A stretch of 64,000 bases of DNA, taken from contig NZ_FTOM01000006.1 in the NCBI RefSeq assembly GCF_900156695.1, positions 1 to 64,000 on the forward strand. The letters run 5' to 3'. This stretch comes from Phaeovulum vinaykumarii (GTDB taxonomy: Bacteria; Pseudomonadota; Alphaproteobacteria; Rhodobacterales; Rhodobacteraceae). The translations under genes and the position numbers were made by a program. Positions 9,103 to 19,325 of the stretch are shown here, in pieces (positions within the stretch are counted from its first letter, which is position 1; every line of letters begins with the position of its first letter). The notes beneath the pieces were generated by a model. That model was not told where the DNA came from, did no database searches, and saw only the letters and a list, made by a program, of their open reading frames with translations.

Positions 9103-9783
9103 ATGACCCGACCGCATATCATCTGTCACATGATCACCACGCTCGACGGGCGGCTGGTGCCCGACCGCTGGCCCTGGAGCGAGCCCGAGTTACTGGAGAT
9201 CTACGACCCGGCCGCCGCGCGTCTGGGCGCCGACGGCTGGATCGCGGGGCGGCGCACGATGGCGCATTATCTGCCCGAGGGCGCGCCCGCGCTGGCCGAC
9301 ACCCCGGCGCCCTGGCCCGATCATCTCGCCCCGCGCGCCGGGTGTTCGCTGGGCATCGCCTTCGACCGCGACGGGCGGCTTCGGCCCGAAAGCGGCGATC
9401 TGGACGGGGATCACCTGGTGCTGGCGCTGTCGGATCGGGTCGCACGCACCCATGTCGCGGATCTGGCCGCGCGCGGGGTGTCGGTCGTGTCGACCGGGCC
9501 CGAGGGCAATGACCTGAGTGGCGCGCTGGCGCGGATCGGCGCGCATTTCGGGGTGCGGCGCCTCCTGCTCGAGGGGGGCGGCACGCTCAACGGCGCCTTT
9601 CTGGCCGCCGATCTGATCGACGAGACCAGCACCCTGATCGCGCCGCTGATCGACGGCGAAGGCGGCGCCCGCGCGATCTATGACCAGCCTGCCCCGCAGC
9701 AGGCCCGCACGCTTCAGCTGATCTCGGCGGAAACGCTGGCGCGCGGCACGATCTGGCTGCGCCATCGCGTGCAGCGGCGCTGA
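9103..9783 (+). CDS. RibD C-terminal / dihydrofolate reductase-like protein
   Basis: 226 residues. It starts MTRPHIICHMITTLDGRL and contains the RibD_C blocks DGWIAGRRTMAHYL and a C-terminal LLLEGGGTLNGAFLAADLIDE (about 160-180) that binds the NADPH pyrophosphate. Free-standing proteins of this type are pyrimidine or pterin reductases of unknown substrate; no deaminase domain is fused. The ATG at 9103 is chosen because the upstream part of the frame lies in the decayed region. Confidence 0.8.
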   Translation: MTRPHIICHMITTLDGRLVPDRWPWSEPELLEIYDPAAARLGADGWIAGRRTMAHYLPEGAPALADTPAPWPDHLAPRAGCSLGIAFDRDGRLRPESGDLDGDHLVLALSDRVARTHVADLAARGVSVVSTGPEGNDLSGALARIGAHFGVRRLLLEGGGTLNGAFLAADLIDETSTLIAPLIDGEGGARAIYDQPAPQQARTLQLISAETLARGTIWLRHRVQRR

Positions 9784-9805
9784 CAATCCACGGTGCGGCG
9801 GGCAA

Positions 9806-10807
9806 TCAGCCGGCCAGCACCTGCGCCGAGCGCCGCGCGTCGGCCAGGGTGCGCCGCGCCGCCTTGCGCGCGTCGCCCAGAACCAGCGCGGCCGTGCGCA
9901 GATCCGAGCGGCCCTGCCCATCGCAGGGACACCAGCCGCTGGCATCGGCAAGCCCCGCCCCCTGCGCGATGGCGCCCGCCATCAGCGGCGGGACAAAGTT
10001 CACCACATCGGCGCGCAGCGCCCCGGCGTCGGTCTCGATCAGACCGCGGCGCGCATCGACGGCGCGCACGACACCGCCCTTGCCCGCCCCATGCCAGGCG
10101 ACCGTGGCGCCCGCGGGAACAACATCCGCAAAGGCGCGGGCCAGCCGGTCAGTGCCGGTCGCGTCCAGCACCGTCAGCCGCGCGCGCGGCCGCGCCGCCA
10201 CCGCCCCCGCCAGCGTCACCGCACGCGCCAGCGCGACCTGCGGATGGCTGACCTCGGCGGGCAGACGCAGCACGACATGGCCCCCCTCGGGCAGGGCCGC
10301 CAGTTGGGCTGACAGCCGCCGCGCCTCGCGCGCGCTGCCCCAGGCGGCGGGCCATTCGTGACGCGTCCGCGCATCCAGCCCCGCGATCGTCTCGGGGCGC
10401 GGCGCGGTACCGGGCGCCATCACCAGCCGGTCGAAGGCCAGCGACCGCCCGCTGAACAGCGCCAACCGCGCCGCCGTCCAATCCACCCCGGTCACATCGT
10501 CCAGCACCACCTCGACACCCGCCGCGCGCAGCGCCGACAGCGTGACATCGGCCTGCGGCGGGGCAAAGGCCGCCACCGGCGCCGCGGCACGCGCCAGCCG
10601 CGCGGGATCGCGTTCGACCAGCAGCACCGAGGCGCGCGGGTTGGCCGCGGCCAGCGTCAGCGCGGCCTCGGCCCCCGCGGGACCGCCCCCCACGACGATG
10701 GCGCGGGCACCGGGATCCAGGCGCAGGGCCAGCCCCCCGGCCGTGCCCAGCGCGGACAGGGCGGCAAGGCCGAGGGTGAAATGACGGCGGCTCAGGCTGT
10801 GGTGCAT
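9806..10807 (-). CDS. Tat-exported FAD-dependent oxidoreductase (FCSD/sulfide-quinone reductase-like)
   Basis: 333 residues. The N-terminal LSRRHFTLGLAALSAL is a twin-arginine signal, followed at about residue 36 by the dinucleotide fold AIVVGGGPAGAEAALTLA and an acidic strand end LLVERD. The layout resembles the flavin subunit of flavocytochrome c sulfide dehydrogenase, but the protein is shorter (family about 400) and no cytochrome partner is adjacent. The only later cysteine is in GWCPCDGQG. The ATG at 10807 has AGGAG 8 nt upstream. It follows rnfH by 49 bp with no T-run terminator and so probably ends the rnf transcript. Substrate unknown: sulfide, thiols or another periplasmic donor. Confidence 0.65.
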   Translation of the reverse strand: MHHSLSRRHFTLGLAALSALGTAGGLALRLDPGARAIVVGGGPAGAEAALTLAAANPRASVLLVERDPARLARAAAPVAAFAPPQADVTLSALRAAGVEVVLDDVTGVDWTAARLALFSGRSLAFDRLVMAPGTAPRPETIAGLDARTRHEWPAAWGSAREARRLSAQLAALPEGGHVVLRLPAEVSHPQVALARAVTLAGAVAARPRARLTVLDATGTDRLARAFADVVPAGATVAWHGAGKGGVVRAVDARRGLIETDAGALRADVVNFVPPLMAGAIAQGAGLADASGWCPCDGQGRSDLRTAALVLGDARKAARRTLADARRSAQVLAG

Positions 10808-10856
10808 GGCGATGACTCCTTGCGGGGCGGGATCGGGCCGCGGCCCTTGCCCGGTC

Positions 10857-11114
10857 TCAGCGTTTCTTTTCCAGCAGTTCGGCTTCGGGGTGGATGGGGC
10901 GATAGATCTCGACCCGATCACCTTCGTTCAGCGGCTTCTCGAGCTTGCAGATCGCCCCGAAGATCCCGACCTTGTTGACCTCGAGGTCGATCTCGGGGAA
11001 TTGCGCCAGAAGGCCCGACCGTTCGATCGCGTCGCGCGCGGTCGCGCCCTCGGGGACATCGACGTTCTTCCAGACCTGCACGGTCGGCTTGGCATAGGCG
11101 ACACCCACGATCAT
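10857..11114 (-). CDS. rnfH: RnfH (ubiquitin-like UPF0125 protein)
   Basis: 85 residues with the family pattern: VQVWKNVDVPEGATARDAIE, then FPEIDLEVNKVGIFG and EGDRVEIYRP. This small beta-grasp protein is encoded with rnf in Rhodobacter; its role is not established. Its ATG overlaps the rnfE stop by 4 bp. Confidence 0.93.
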   Translation of the reverse strand: MIVGVAYAKPTVQVWKNVDVPEGATARDAIERSGLLAQFPEIDLEVNKVGIFGAICKLEKPLNEGDRVEIYRPIHPEAELLEKKR

Positions 11115-11842
11115 TCGTCCTCTCCCGCGTCGAGTTTCGGCGTCAGCAGGCCGGCGGCGGTGAAGACACGCTCGCCGCGGCGGTCCTTGATCTCCTGTTC
11201 CAGGCTGGGCTTGCGCCGGTCGATGATGGTCTTGAGCGCAAGAAGCAGCCCCACCAGGATGAAGCCCCCCGGCGGCAGGATCGCCAGCAGGAAGCCCGGG
11301 TAATCGTGGAACACCGTGATCTCCATGAAGGAGAATTGCGCCCCCAGCAGCACCGAGGCCTGGGCAAACAGCGTGCCCGACCCCACCACCTCGCGCAGCG
11401 CGCCCACGACCACCAGCGCGATGGTGAAGCCGATCCCCATCATCAGCCCGTCGAAGGCCGAGACCAGCACCCCGTTGCGCGAGGCAAAGGCCTCGGCGCG
11501 GCCCAGGATGGCGCAGTTGGTCACGATCAGCGCGATGAACAGGCCCAGAACCTTGTGCAGGTCATGCGCCCAGGCGTTCAGCGCCAGGTCCACCACCGTC
11601 ACCAGACAGGCGATGACCAGCACGAAGACCGGGATGCGGATTTCCGGCGCGATCACCTTGCGCAAGGCCGAGATCAGCACGTTCGAGGCAATGAGCACCG
11701 CCGTCGAGGCGATCCCCAGGCCCAGCCCGTTGGTGGCGGTGCCGGTGATGGCCAGCGCCGGACACAGCGCCAGAAGCTGGCCGAAGACGATGTTCTTGTC
11801 CCAGATCCCGTCGCGGGCAATCTTGGCGTAGGTGTTGGACAT
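11111..11842 (-). CDS. rnfE: Rnf electron transport complex subunit RnfE
   Basis: 243 residues with about six membrane helices. The conserved LCPALAITGTATNGLGLG segment (about 26-43) and the VTNCAILGRAEAFASRN segment (about 107-123) each carry a cysteine; in the RnfE/NqrD family these sit at the membrane iron-sulfur site shared with RnfA. RnfE is one of the two homologous inner-membrane subunits. It lies 15 bp after rnfG and overlaps rnfH by 4 bp, so translation is coupled. Confidence 0.96.
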   Translation of the reverse strand: MSNTYAKIARDGIWDKNIVFGQLLALCPALAITGTATNGLGLGIASTAVLIASNVLISALRKVIAPEIRIPVFVLVIACLVTVVDLALNAWAHDLHKVLGLFIALIVTNCAILGRAEAFASRNGVLVSAFDGLMMGIGFTIALVVVGALREVVGSGTLFAQASVLLGAQFSFMEITVFHDYPGFLLAILPPGGFILVGLLLALKTIIDRRKPSLEQEIKDRRGERVFTAAGLLTPKLDAGEDE

Positions 11843-11857
11843 GGACCGTCTCCTCCG

Positions 11858-12529
11858 TCAGGATTTCGCGGGAATGGGCGCGGTCAGCGCCGCGCGGTTG
11901 CGGGCAAAGAACTCAAGTCCGCGGTAGATCGTGGCCACCACCGCGCGCGGCGTGATCGTGGCCCCCGAGAACTGATCGAAGATGCCGCCGTCGCGCTTGA
12001 CCTTCCAGCCCTCGGGCGCGGGATCGCCCAGCGAACGGCCGGCAAAGCCGTCGATCCAGTCGCCCTTGGCGGCCTCGATCTTGTCGCCCAGACCCGGCGT
12101 TTCGGTATGCGAGAGCACCCGCACCCCCAGGATCGATCCGTCGGGCGCCATCCCCATCAGGACGTGGATCGCGCCGCCGTAGCCATAGCCCACCAGCTCG
12201 AACGCCAGCCCCGAGACCGCCGCGCCTTGCGTGGCCACATAGACCCGGACCGGCCCTTCCGCGGCATCCTCGATCACGCGCGCATCGGCGGTGGGGTCGT
12301 TCTCGTGCAGCGCGGGCGGGATCACCTGTTCGAGCGACGCCACCAGATCCTCGGCCGTGCGGGCCGCGATCGGCGCGCGCGTCGCCTCATTGACCCAGGC
12401 CAGCGCCAGCGCCGCGATCAGCGAGAAGAGCCCCAGCATCAGCCCAAGGACGGGCGGCGCGCTCTTCAGCGCGGCCAGCCGGTCGCCCAGGCTGCGGCGG
12501 GTCTTTTCGGCGGGGGCGTCCTTGGTCAT
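11858..12529 (-). CDS. rnfG: Rnf complex flavoprotein subunit RnfG
   Basis: 223 residues. A single N-terminal helix (about 25-45) anchors a periplasmic FMN-binding domain. The flavinylation motif SGATIT (about 183-188, in [14 protein letters not shown]) provides the threonine to which FMN is attached covalently by ApbE; the apbE gene is in the divergent operon. The block [11 protein letters not shown] is also a family mark. The start is taken at 12529, which overlaps the rnfD stop (ATGA); the open frame runs further upstream inside rnfD. Confidence 0.95.
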   Translation of the reverse strand: MTKDAPAEKTRRSLGDRLAALKSAPPVLGLMLGLFSLIAALALAWVNEATRAPIAARTAEDLVASLEQVIPPALHENDPTADARVIEDAAEGPVRVYVATQGAAVSGLAFELVGYGYGGAIHVLMGMAPDGSILGVRVLSHTETPGLGDKIEAAKGDWIDGFAGRSLGDPAPEGWKVKRDGGIFDQFSGATITPRAVVATIYRGLEFFARNRAALTAPIPAKS

Positions 12530-13617
12530 TTCTTCTCTCCGCGCGGGGACTTGCTCTTCTTGACCGGAAGCGGCTTGCCGGTCCGGGTGCGCCCGAAGAC
12601 GCGCGGGCGCACATAGGTTTCGATCAGCGGCGTGCAGGCGTTCATCAGCAGCACCGCAAAGGCCACCCCCTCGGGGAAGGCGCCCCAGGTGCGGATCACG
12701 AAGACCAGCGCCCCGATGGCGACGCCATAGATCAGCTTGCCCGCCGCGGTGACCGGCGAGGTCACGTAATCGGTGGCAATGAAGAAGGCGCACAGCATGG
12801 TGGACCCGGCCGTCAGATGCAGGATCGGCGGCGCGTAGCGGTCGGGCGCCACAAAGGACGTCAGCGCCGCCAGCCCCGCGATCGTGCCCAGCACCGCCAG
12901 CGGGATCACCGGGGTGATGATCCGCATCCCCACCAGCAGCAGCCCGCCCAGCAACAGCAGGCCGGTGCTGGTCTCGCCCAGACTGCCCGGCACCAGGCCG
13001 ATCATCCGCGCCTCGAGATCCGCAAGGCCGGGCATGATCTCGGACATCGTGGCGCCGGCGCCCAGCTGGCTTTTCATGTGGCTCAGCGTCGAGGCGCTGG
13101 AGACCACGTCATATTCCTGCGACCCGGCGAAGGTGATCGCCAGCGCCTGCCAGATGTCGGGCCCGTCCAGAATACCCACGGGCGGCACCCAGGTCGTCAT
13201 GTGGACCGGCAGCGCCACCAGCAGCATCGCCCGCGCCACCATGGCCGGGTTGAACAGGTTCTGCCCCAGCCCGCCGAACATGTGCTTGGCAATGATGATG
13301 GCGATCCCCGCCCCCAGCATCCCCACCCACCAGGGCGCATAGGGCGGCAGCGTCATCGCCACCAGCCAGCCGGTCAGAATGGCCGAGCCGTCGCGCGCAA
13401 AGGGGCCGATCGGCTTGCCGGCGATCCACAGGCAGGCCACCTCGAACACCCAGGCCGAGATCACCGTGACCAGGAACAGGAAGATTGCCGGCCAGCCGAA
13501 TTGATAGAGGCCGAACAGCGTCGCCGGCGCCAGCGCCACGCTGACCGTCAGCATGGTGCGCGAGACGGTGAAGCGCGTATGCGTATGCGGACCCGAGGCA
13601 AGCATGGGCGCGGTCAT
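12526..13617 (-). CDS. rnfD: Rnf electron transport complex subunit RnfD
   Basis: 363 residues with about ten membrane segments. Family blocks include [36 protein letters not shown] and a C-terminal [20 protein letters not shown]. The [10 protein letters not shown] stretch (about 185) sits where RnfD/NqrB carry the second covalent FMN threonine, but the motif is degenerate relative to SGAT, so the exact residue is uncertain. It overlaps rnfC and rnfG by 4 bp each. Confidence 0.95.
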   Translation of the reverse strand: MTAPMLASGPHTHTRFTVSRTMLTVSVALAPATLFGLYQFGWPAIFLFLVTVISAWVFEVACLWIAGKPIGPFARDGSAILTGWLVAMTLPPYAPWWVGMLGAGIAIIIAKHMFGGLGQNLFNPAMVARAMLLVALPVHMTTWVPPVGILDGPDIWQALAITFAGSQEYDVVSSASTLSHMKSQLGAGATMSEIMPGLADLEARMIGLVPGSLGETSTGLLLLGGLLLVGMRIITPVIPLAVLGTIAGLAALTSFVAPDRYAPPILHLTAGSTMLCAFFIATDYVTSPVTAAGKLIYGVAIGALVFVIRTWGAFPEGVAFAVLLMNACTPLIETYVRPRVFGRTRTGKPLPVKKSKSPRGEKK

Positions 13618-15215
13618 TGCGTGGCACCTCCGTCACGGGTGGATTCGGCCTGAGCGGTCTGGGGCTGGCTCGTTGGGGCCTGATCCGGCGGGGTCTCGGC
13701 CGATGCGGCGCGGGCGGCGGCCTCGGCCTCGCGTTTCTTCTTGGCGGCCATCTCGGCCTTGCGCTTGGCCATCATCTGCCGCTTGGCCTCGGCGGCGGCT
13801 TCCTCGCGCGCCTTGCGGGCGGCGGCCAGACGCTTGGCCTCCTCCTGCTGGTGGCGGCGGCCTTCCTCTTCGGCCAGCTTGCCCTTGGCATAGTGGATCG
13901 TCTGCACCAGCGGGATATTCGACGGACAGGCGAAGGAACAGCAGCCGCAGGTCAGGCAATCCAGAAGCCCGATCTTGACCGCGCCCTCCAGATCCCCCGA
14001 CTGGATACGGGCATTCAGCTCGAACGGCGTCAGCCCCACCGGACAGCCCTGCGCGCAGCGCCCGCAGCGGATGCAGGGCATCGTGTCGCGGTCGGGCGTC
14101 TCGGCGGCGGTCAGCGCCAGGATGCCGCTGGTGCCCTTGACCACCGGCACGCGGCGGTTCTGGATCGGCTGGCCCATCATCGGCCCGCCCAGAAGCAGCC
14201 GGTCGGGATCTTCGACCAGGCCGCCGCAATGCTCCAGCACCTCGGCCACCGGCGTGCCGATCAGCACGCGCACATTGGCCGGACGCTTCACGCCCCGGCC
14301 CGAGACCGTCACCACGCGCGAGATCAGCGGCTCGCCATAGCGCACGGCCAGGTGGACGGCATGGGCGGTGCCGGCGTTATGCACCACCACGCCCAGATCG
14401 GCGGTCAGCGCACGGGCCGGGGTCTCGCGGCCGGTGATGGTCTTGACCAGATGTTTCTCCGAGCCCATCGGATATTGCGTCGGCACCACCTGGACCCGCG
14501 ACGGAATGCCCAGCGCGCGGTCGAACTGCTGCATGGCCGCGATCGCCTGCGGCTTGTTCGATTCGATCGCCACGACGATCTGACGAACCCCCAGCGCGCG
14601 GGCCATGATGCCGATGCCGTCATAGATGTCCTCGGCGCGCTCGCGCATCAGCCGGTCATCGCAGGTCAGGTAGGGCTCGCATTCGGCGCCATTGATGACC
14701 AGCGTGTGCAGATCATAGCGCGCGCGCAGGTTCAGCTTGACCGCCGCCGGGAAGGTGGCGCCGCCCATGCCGACGATGCCGGCCTCGGCCACCTGCGCGG
14801 CGATCTCCTCGGGGGTCGCATTCTCGGGGCGCAGGCGCGGCAGGCGCGGACCCCAGGTGTCCTCGCCGTCGGGGCGGATGGTGATCGTGGGCACCGGCAG
14901 CGCCGACGGGTGCGGCGCCGCGAAATGGCCGACCGCAATGACCCGGCCCGAGGTGGGCGCATGGATGTTGGCCGACACCGGCCCGCGCGCCTTGCCGATC
15001 AGCTGCCCCTTCAGGACGTGGTCGTCGCGCTTGACCATGGGTTCGGCCTCGGCGCCGATATGCTGTTGCAGCGGGATGCGCAGCAGCGACGGGATCGGCA
15101 TGTCCTCGATCGCGCTTTCCGAACTGAGGTTCTTGCGCGTCTCGGGGTGCACGCCCCCGCGGACGGTGAAATATTGCGACGGGCGCAACAGCGAGGCGAT
15201 GGAAGGAAGGGTCAT
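13614..15215 (-). CDS. rnfC: Rnf complex NADH-binding iron-sulfur subunit RnfC
   Basis: 533 residues. The N-terminal part has FTVRGGVHPETRK; the flavin/NADH domain has GMGGATFPAAVKL (about 135) and NGAECEPYLTCDDRLM (about 165). Two [4Fe-4S] motifs follow, CIRCGRCAQGCPVGL (about 375) and CLTCGCCSFACPSNI (about 414). The C-terminal 90 residues are a charged Ala/Lys/Glu helix tail, longer than in many homologues. The start is at 15215, overlapping the rnfB stop (ATGA); sequence upstream in frame lies within rnfB. Confidence 0.96.
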   Translation of the reverse strand: MTLPSIASLLRPSQYFTVRGGVHPETRKNLSSESAIEDMPIPSLLRIPLQQHIGAEAEPMVKRDDHVLKGQLIGKARGPVSANIHAPTSGRVIAVGHFAAPHPSALPVPTITIRPDGEDTWGPRLPRLRPENATPEEIAAQVAEAGIVGMGGATFPAAVKLNLRARYDLHTLVINGAECEPYLTCDDRLMRERAEDIYDGIGIMARALGVRQIVVAIESNKPQAIAAMQQFDRALGIPSRVQVVPTQYPMGSEKHLVKTITGRETPARALTADLGVVVHNAGTAHAVHLAVRYGEPLISRVVTVSGRGVKRPANVRVLIGTPVAEVLEHCGGLVEDPDRLLLGGPMMGQPIQNRRVPVVKGTSGILALTAAETPDRDTMPCIRCGRCAQGCPVGLTPFELNARIQSGDLEGAVKIGLLDCLTCGCCSFACPSNIPLVQTIHYAKGKLAEEEGRRHQQEEAKRLAAARKAREEAAAEAKRQMMAKRKAEMAAKKKREAEAAARAASAETPPDQAPTSQPQTAQAESTRDGGATQ

Positions 15216-15781
15216 GCCGGATACTCCTCGGCGCCCGCACCGAATTTCGGCTGCGGTTTCTCCCAGTACCAGCTCTTGAGGGTTCTGGGCTTGGCGCGGA
15301 TCACGATGGCTTCGGTGGGGCAGACCTCGACGCAGGCGTCGCAGCCGATGCAGGCATCCACGATGACGGTGTGGATCTGCTTGTTGGCGCCGATGATCGC
15401 ATCGGTCGGGCAACGCTTGAAGCACTTCATGCAGCCGGTGCAATGGTCCTCGAAGATGAAGGCGACATGGGGTTCCTCATCGGCCATGTCCGACAGCGCC
15501 GCATCCCCGTCACCGCCGGGATCGACGATCTCGGCCAGTTGCAGCGCCACATCGCGCCCGCCCGGCGTGCAGGCGGTGACCGGCGCGGTGCCCTCGGCCA
15601 TGGCCTCGGCCAGGCCGCGGCAGCCGGGATAGCCGCAGGCGCCGCAATTGGTGCCGGGCAGGATGCCGTCGATCTCGTCGATGATGGGCGGGGTCTCGAC
15701 GTGGAAGCGCCGGGCGGCGACCCCCAGCAGGAGGCCGAGGCCAAGGCCCAGGGCGGACATGGAGGCAGCGGCTTCGATCAT
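15212..15781 (-). CDS. rnfB: Rnf complex iron-sulfur subunit RnfB
   Basis: 189 residues. After an N-terminal membrane helix comes a four-cysteine cluster C46-C49-C54-C71 (GTNCGACGYPGC ... VTAC). Two ferredoxin-type motifs follow, HCTGCMKCFKRCPTDAI and ACIGCDACVEVCPTEAI, giving three Fe-S sites in all. RnfB is the likely entry or exit point for ferredoxin. Starts 21 bp after rnfA and overlaps rnfC by 4 bp. Confidence 0.97.
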   Translation of the reverse strand: MIEAAASMSALGLGLGLLLGVAARRFHVETPPIIDEIDGILPGTNCGACGYPGCRGLAEAMAEGTAPVTACTPGGRDVALQLAEIVDPGGDGDAALSDMADEEPHVAFIFEDHCTGCMKCFKRCPTDAIIGANKQIHTVIVDACIGCDACVEVCPTEAIVIRAKPRTLKSWYWEKPQPKFGAGAEEYPA

Positions 15782-15802
15782 GACATGCGTTCCTTTCCGA
15801 CC

Positions 15803-16384
15803 TCAGTTCGGCACCAGCCCGGCGAAGCCCATGAAGGCCATCGACAGGAGACCGGCAGCGACAAAGGCGATAGGCGCCCCCGCAAAGGGCGTGGGCACCG
15901 AAAGCTGGGCCAGCCGCTCGCGCATGCCGGCAAAGATGACCAGGACGATGGTGAAGCCCGCGGCCGAGCCGAACCCGTAGAGCAGGCTCGAGGCCAGGCC
16001 GTGGCCCTCCTGGATGTTCAGAAGCGCCACCCCGAGAACGGCGCAATTGGTGGTGATCAGCGGCAGATAGATCCCCAGCGCCTTGTTCAGCCCCGGCGAG
16101 ACCTTGCGCAGCACCGTTTCGATGAATTGCACGATCGCGGCGATGACCAGGATCAGGCTGAGGATGCGCAGGAATCCCAGGTCCATCGGCTCGAGGATCA
16201 GCGTCTCGACCAGCCAGCTGCTGCCGGCCGCCAGCGTCAGCACGAAGGTCGTGGCCAGCCCCATGCCGATGGCCGCGTCGGTCTTGCGCGACACGCCCAT
16301 GAACGGGCACAGCCCGAGGAACTTGACCAGCACCACATTGTTGACGAGCGCGGTGCTCAGCAGGATCAGGAAGAAGTCGTGCAT
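15803..16384 (-). CDS. rnfA: Rnf electron transport complex subunit RnfA
   Basis: 193 residues with six membrane helices. Conserved cysteine segments are [16 protein letters not shown] (about 18-33) and [14 protein letters not shown] (about 106-119), forming the intramembrane iron site with RnfE. First gene of the seven-gene rnf operon; a sigma-54-type promoter lies about 60 bp upstream. Long in-frame upstream sequence to 17059 is spurious and crosses the regulatory region. Confidence 0.96.
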   Translation of the reverse strand: MHDFFLILLSTALVNNVVLVKFLGLCPFMGVSRKTDAAIGMGLATTFVLTLAAGSSWLVETLILEPMDLGFLRILSLILVIAAIVQFIETVLRKVSPGLNKALGIYLPLITTNCAVLGVALLNIQEGHGLASSLLYGFGSAAGFTIVLVIFAGMRERLAQLSVPTPFAGAPIAFVAAGLLSMAFMGFAGLVPN

Positions 16385-16445
16385 CACGGTCCCCGGACTG
16401 GTTCGCGGCCCTGCGCCCGGCGCAAGGGCCCACACCAATGACGCA

Positions 16446-16461
16446 AGCATGAACCATGCCA
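16446..16461 (-). promoter_or_regulatory. sigma-54 promoter of the rnf operon
   Basis: Minus strand TGGCATGGTTCATGCT matches the sigma-54 consensus TGGCACG-R-N3-TTGCW with correct GG-10-GC spacing and two mismatches. Predicted start near 16435, about 50 nt before rnfA. Confidence 0.6.
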
Positions 16462-16524
16462 TCGGCCCGGCGCAGCCTTGGCGCGCCACGGAAAATTCCC
16501 GCATCCACCCCGACCCGCGCCCAA

Positions 16525-16560
16525 TTCCATGCCCGTTTCCATGCCCGTTTCCATGAATGA
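16525..16560. repeat. 12-bp tandem repeat in the rnf/fprA intergenic region
   Basis: TTCCATGCCCGT is repeated exactly at 16525-16536 and 16537-16548, followed by a partial third unit TTCCATG (16549-16555). The surrounding 16385-16913 holds only the regulatory sites listed; the small ORFs there look spurious. Confidence 0.85.
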
Positions 16561-16694
16561 CTCGGGCGCGCACCGCGCGGGCATGCGTGCGGGCGGGCGC
16601 GCGCGGGATCACACGGACACCCCAGCCATCGGACGCCCCAGCCATGCCGCCCCGACACAAGCCGCACATCCCCCCGCACAGCCGACGCAGGGCG

Positions 16695-16710
16695 TGTCGT
16701 GTTTGCGACA
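16695..16710. promoter_or_regulatory. NifA-type upstream activator site
   Basis: TGT-N10-ACA (TGTCGTGTTTGCGACA) fits the NifA enhancer consensus exactly. It lies about 140 bp upstream of the fprA sigma-54 promoter and about 235 bp upstream of the rnf one, so it could serve both by looping. Confidence 0.6.
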
Positions 16711-16845
16711 ATGTAGGGCCCGTTTGCCACAAGCCGCACGTCCGACAGGGAAAATGCGCCAGGGCACGCCCTGGACAAACCCGCCGACAGCGCCCCGGAC
16801 ACCCGCCTGCCCGGCGCAGCAGGCGCCCGGCGGCGCGCCCCGCGA

Positions 16846-16862
16846 TTGGCACGAAACCTGCT
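16846..16862 (+). promoter_or_regulatory. sigma-54 promoter of the fprA-ferredoxin operon
   Basis: TTGGCACGAAACCTGCT matches the consensus YTGGCACGRNNNTTGCW with a single mismatch (C for T before TGC). Predicted start near 16873, about 40 nt before the GTG start of fprA. Confidence 0.75.
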
Positions 16863-16913
16863 TGATCAGATCCGAACGCCGGCGCCATGCGCCCGCAGCC
16901 ACAGGAGAATGCC

Positions 16914-18522
<1,609 letters not shown>

Positions 18523-18592
18523 CCGGACGCTTACGGCCCCCCTCTCCCCTGCGGGCAGGCCGCCCGCGCATCCCGAAGAAAGGACACCCCCC

Positions 18593-18790
18593 ATGGCCAT
18601 GACGATTTCCACCGACATGTGCACCGCCTGCGGCGATTGCGAGCCGGTTTGCCCGACCAATGCGATCAGCCCCAGGAAGGGCCTCTATGCCATCAACGCC
18701 GAGGCCTGCAACGAATGCGAGGGCGAGGCCGACATGCCGCAATGCCTGAGCATCTGCACCGCCGACGCGATCATCCCGCTCGACGCCTGA
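18593..18790 (+). CDS. fdxN: 2[4Fe-4S] ferredoxin (FdxN-like)
   Basis: 65 residues. The first cluster uses C10-C13-C16-C20 (CTACGDCEPVCP). The second has C39-x2-C42-x8-C51-x3-C55, the enlarged x8 spacing of the FdxN/FdI type that donates electrons to nitrogenase in R. capsulatus. An AAAGGA site lies at 18580-18585. Its position between the [2Fe-2S] ferredoxin and apbE, divergent from rnf, recalls the R. capsulatus fdxN-rnfF arrangement. It is a plausible acceptor for electrons from Rnf. Confidence 0.88.
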   Translation: MAMTISTDMCTACGDCEPVCPTNAISPRKGLYAINAEACNECEGEADMPQCLSICTADAIIPLDA

Positions 18791-18797
18791 GCCGGAA

Positions 18798-19325
18798 ATG
18801 ACCGCCCCCGGCACCGGCTGCGGCGACGACCTGCGGACGCGGGCGCTCAGCGAACGGCTGCGGGTCGTGGCCGTGCGGGGCGAGCGGCTGCATCTGGCGG
18901 CCGACCGGGCCGCCGGCTGCGCCGCCTGCGCCGCACGCAAGAGCTGTGGCGCGGCGGCGCTGAACGAAGGCGCGCGCGCCGAGACGATCGAGATCGCGCG
19001 CCCGCCGGGCCTCGCCGTGCGCCCCGGCGACGAGGTCGAGGTCTCGCTCGAGGGCAATGATTTCCTGGCCGCGGCGAGCCTGGCCTATCTGCTGCCGGCG
19101 CTGGGCGTGGTGCTGGCCGCCGCGGCCGGGTTGGCCTTCAACCTGCCCGATATCTGGGTGGCGCTGACCTGCCTGGCGGCGCTGGGCGTGGCGCTGATCC
19201 CGCTGGCGCGCGCCGAACGGCACGAGGATTTCCGCACCGCCTTCCGGGTCGAGGCCGTTTATCCCGCCGGTTCTCTCTCGGGCCTTCGGTCCGCCGCCGG
19301 CCGCGGCCCGACCTGCGGGACATGA
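18798..19325 (+). CDS. RseC/MucC-family membrane protein
   Basis: 175 residues. An N-terminal cysteine cluster CAACAARKSC (about 40-49) is followed by a pair of transmembrane helices (about 93-115 and 118-138). This is the architecture of RseC (SoxR-reducing system) proteins that accompany rnf-like complexes. Starts 7 bp after fdxN and overlaps the next gene by 4 bp (ATGA). The C-terminal 25 residues are low complexity. It probably assists assembly or redox maintenance of Rnf (inference). Confidence 0.8.
   Translation: MTAPGTGCGDDLRTRALSERLRVVAVRGERLHLAADRAAGCAACAARKSCGAAALNEGARAETIEIARPPGLAVRPGDEVEVSLEGNDFLAAASLAYLLPALGVVLAAAAGLAFNLPDIWVALTCLAALGVALIPLARAERHEDFRTAFRVEAVYPAGSLSGLRSAAGRGPTCGT

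Noticed and set aside
13617-15632. A 671-codon frame opposite rnfC and rnfB
   Set aside because: Antisense shadow; no domain or signal.
16730-16750. A second sigma-54-like site on the minus strand (AGGGCG...TGGC)
   Set aside because: Spacing fits but the -24 and -12 boxes are poor and it is more than 350 bp from rnfA.
16557-16865. A 102-codon ORF in the rnf/fprA intergenic region
   Set aside because: Arg/Pro/His-rich, no ribosome site, overlaps the NifA-type and sigma-54 sites.
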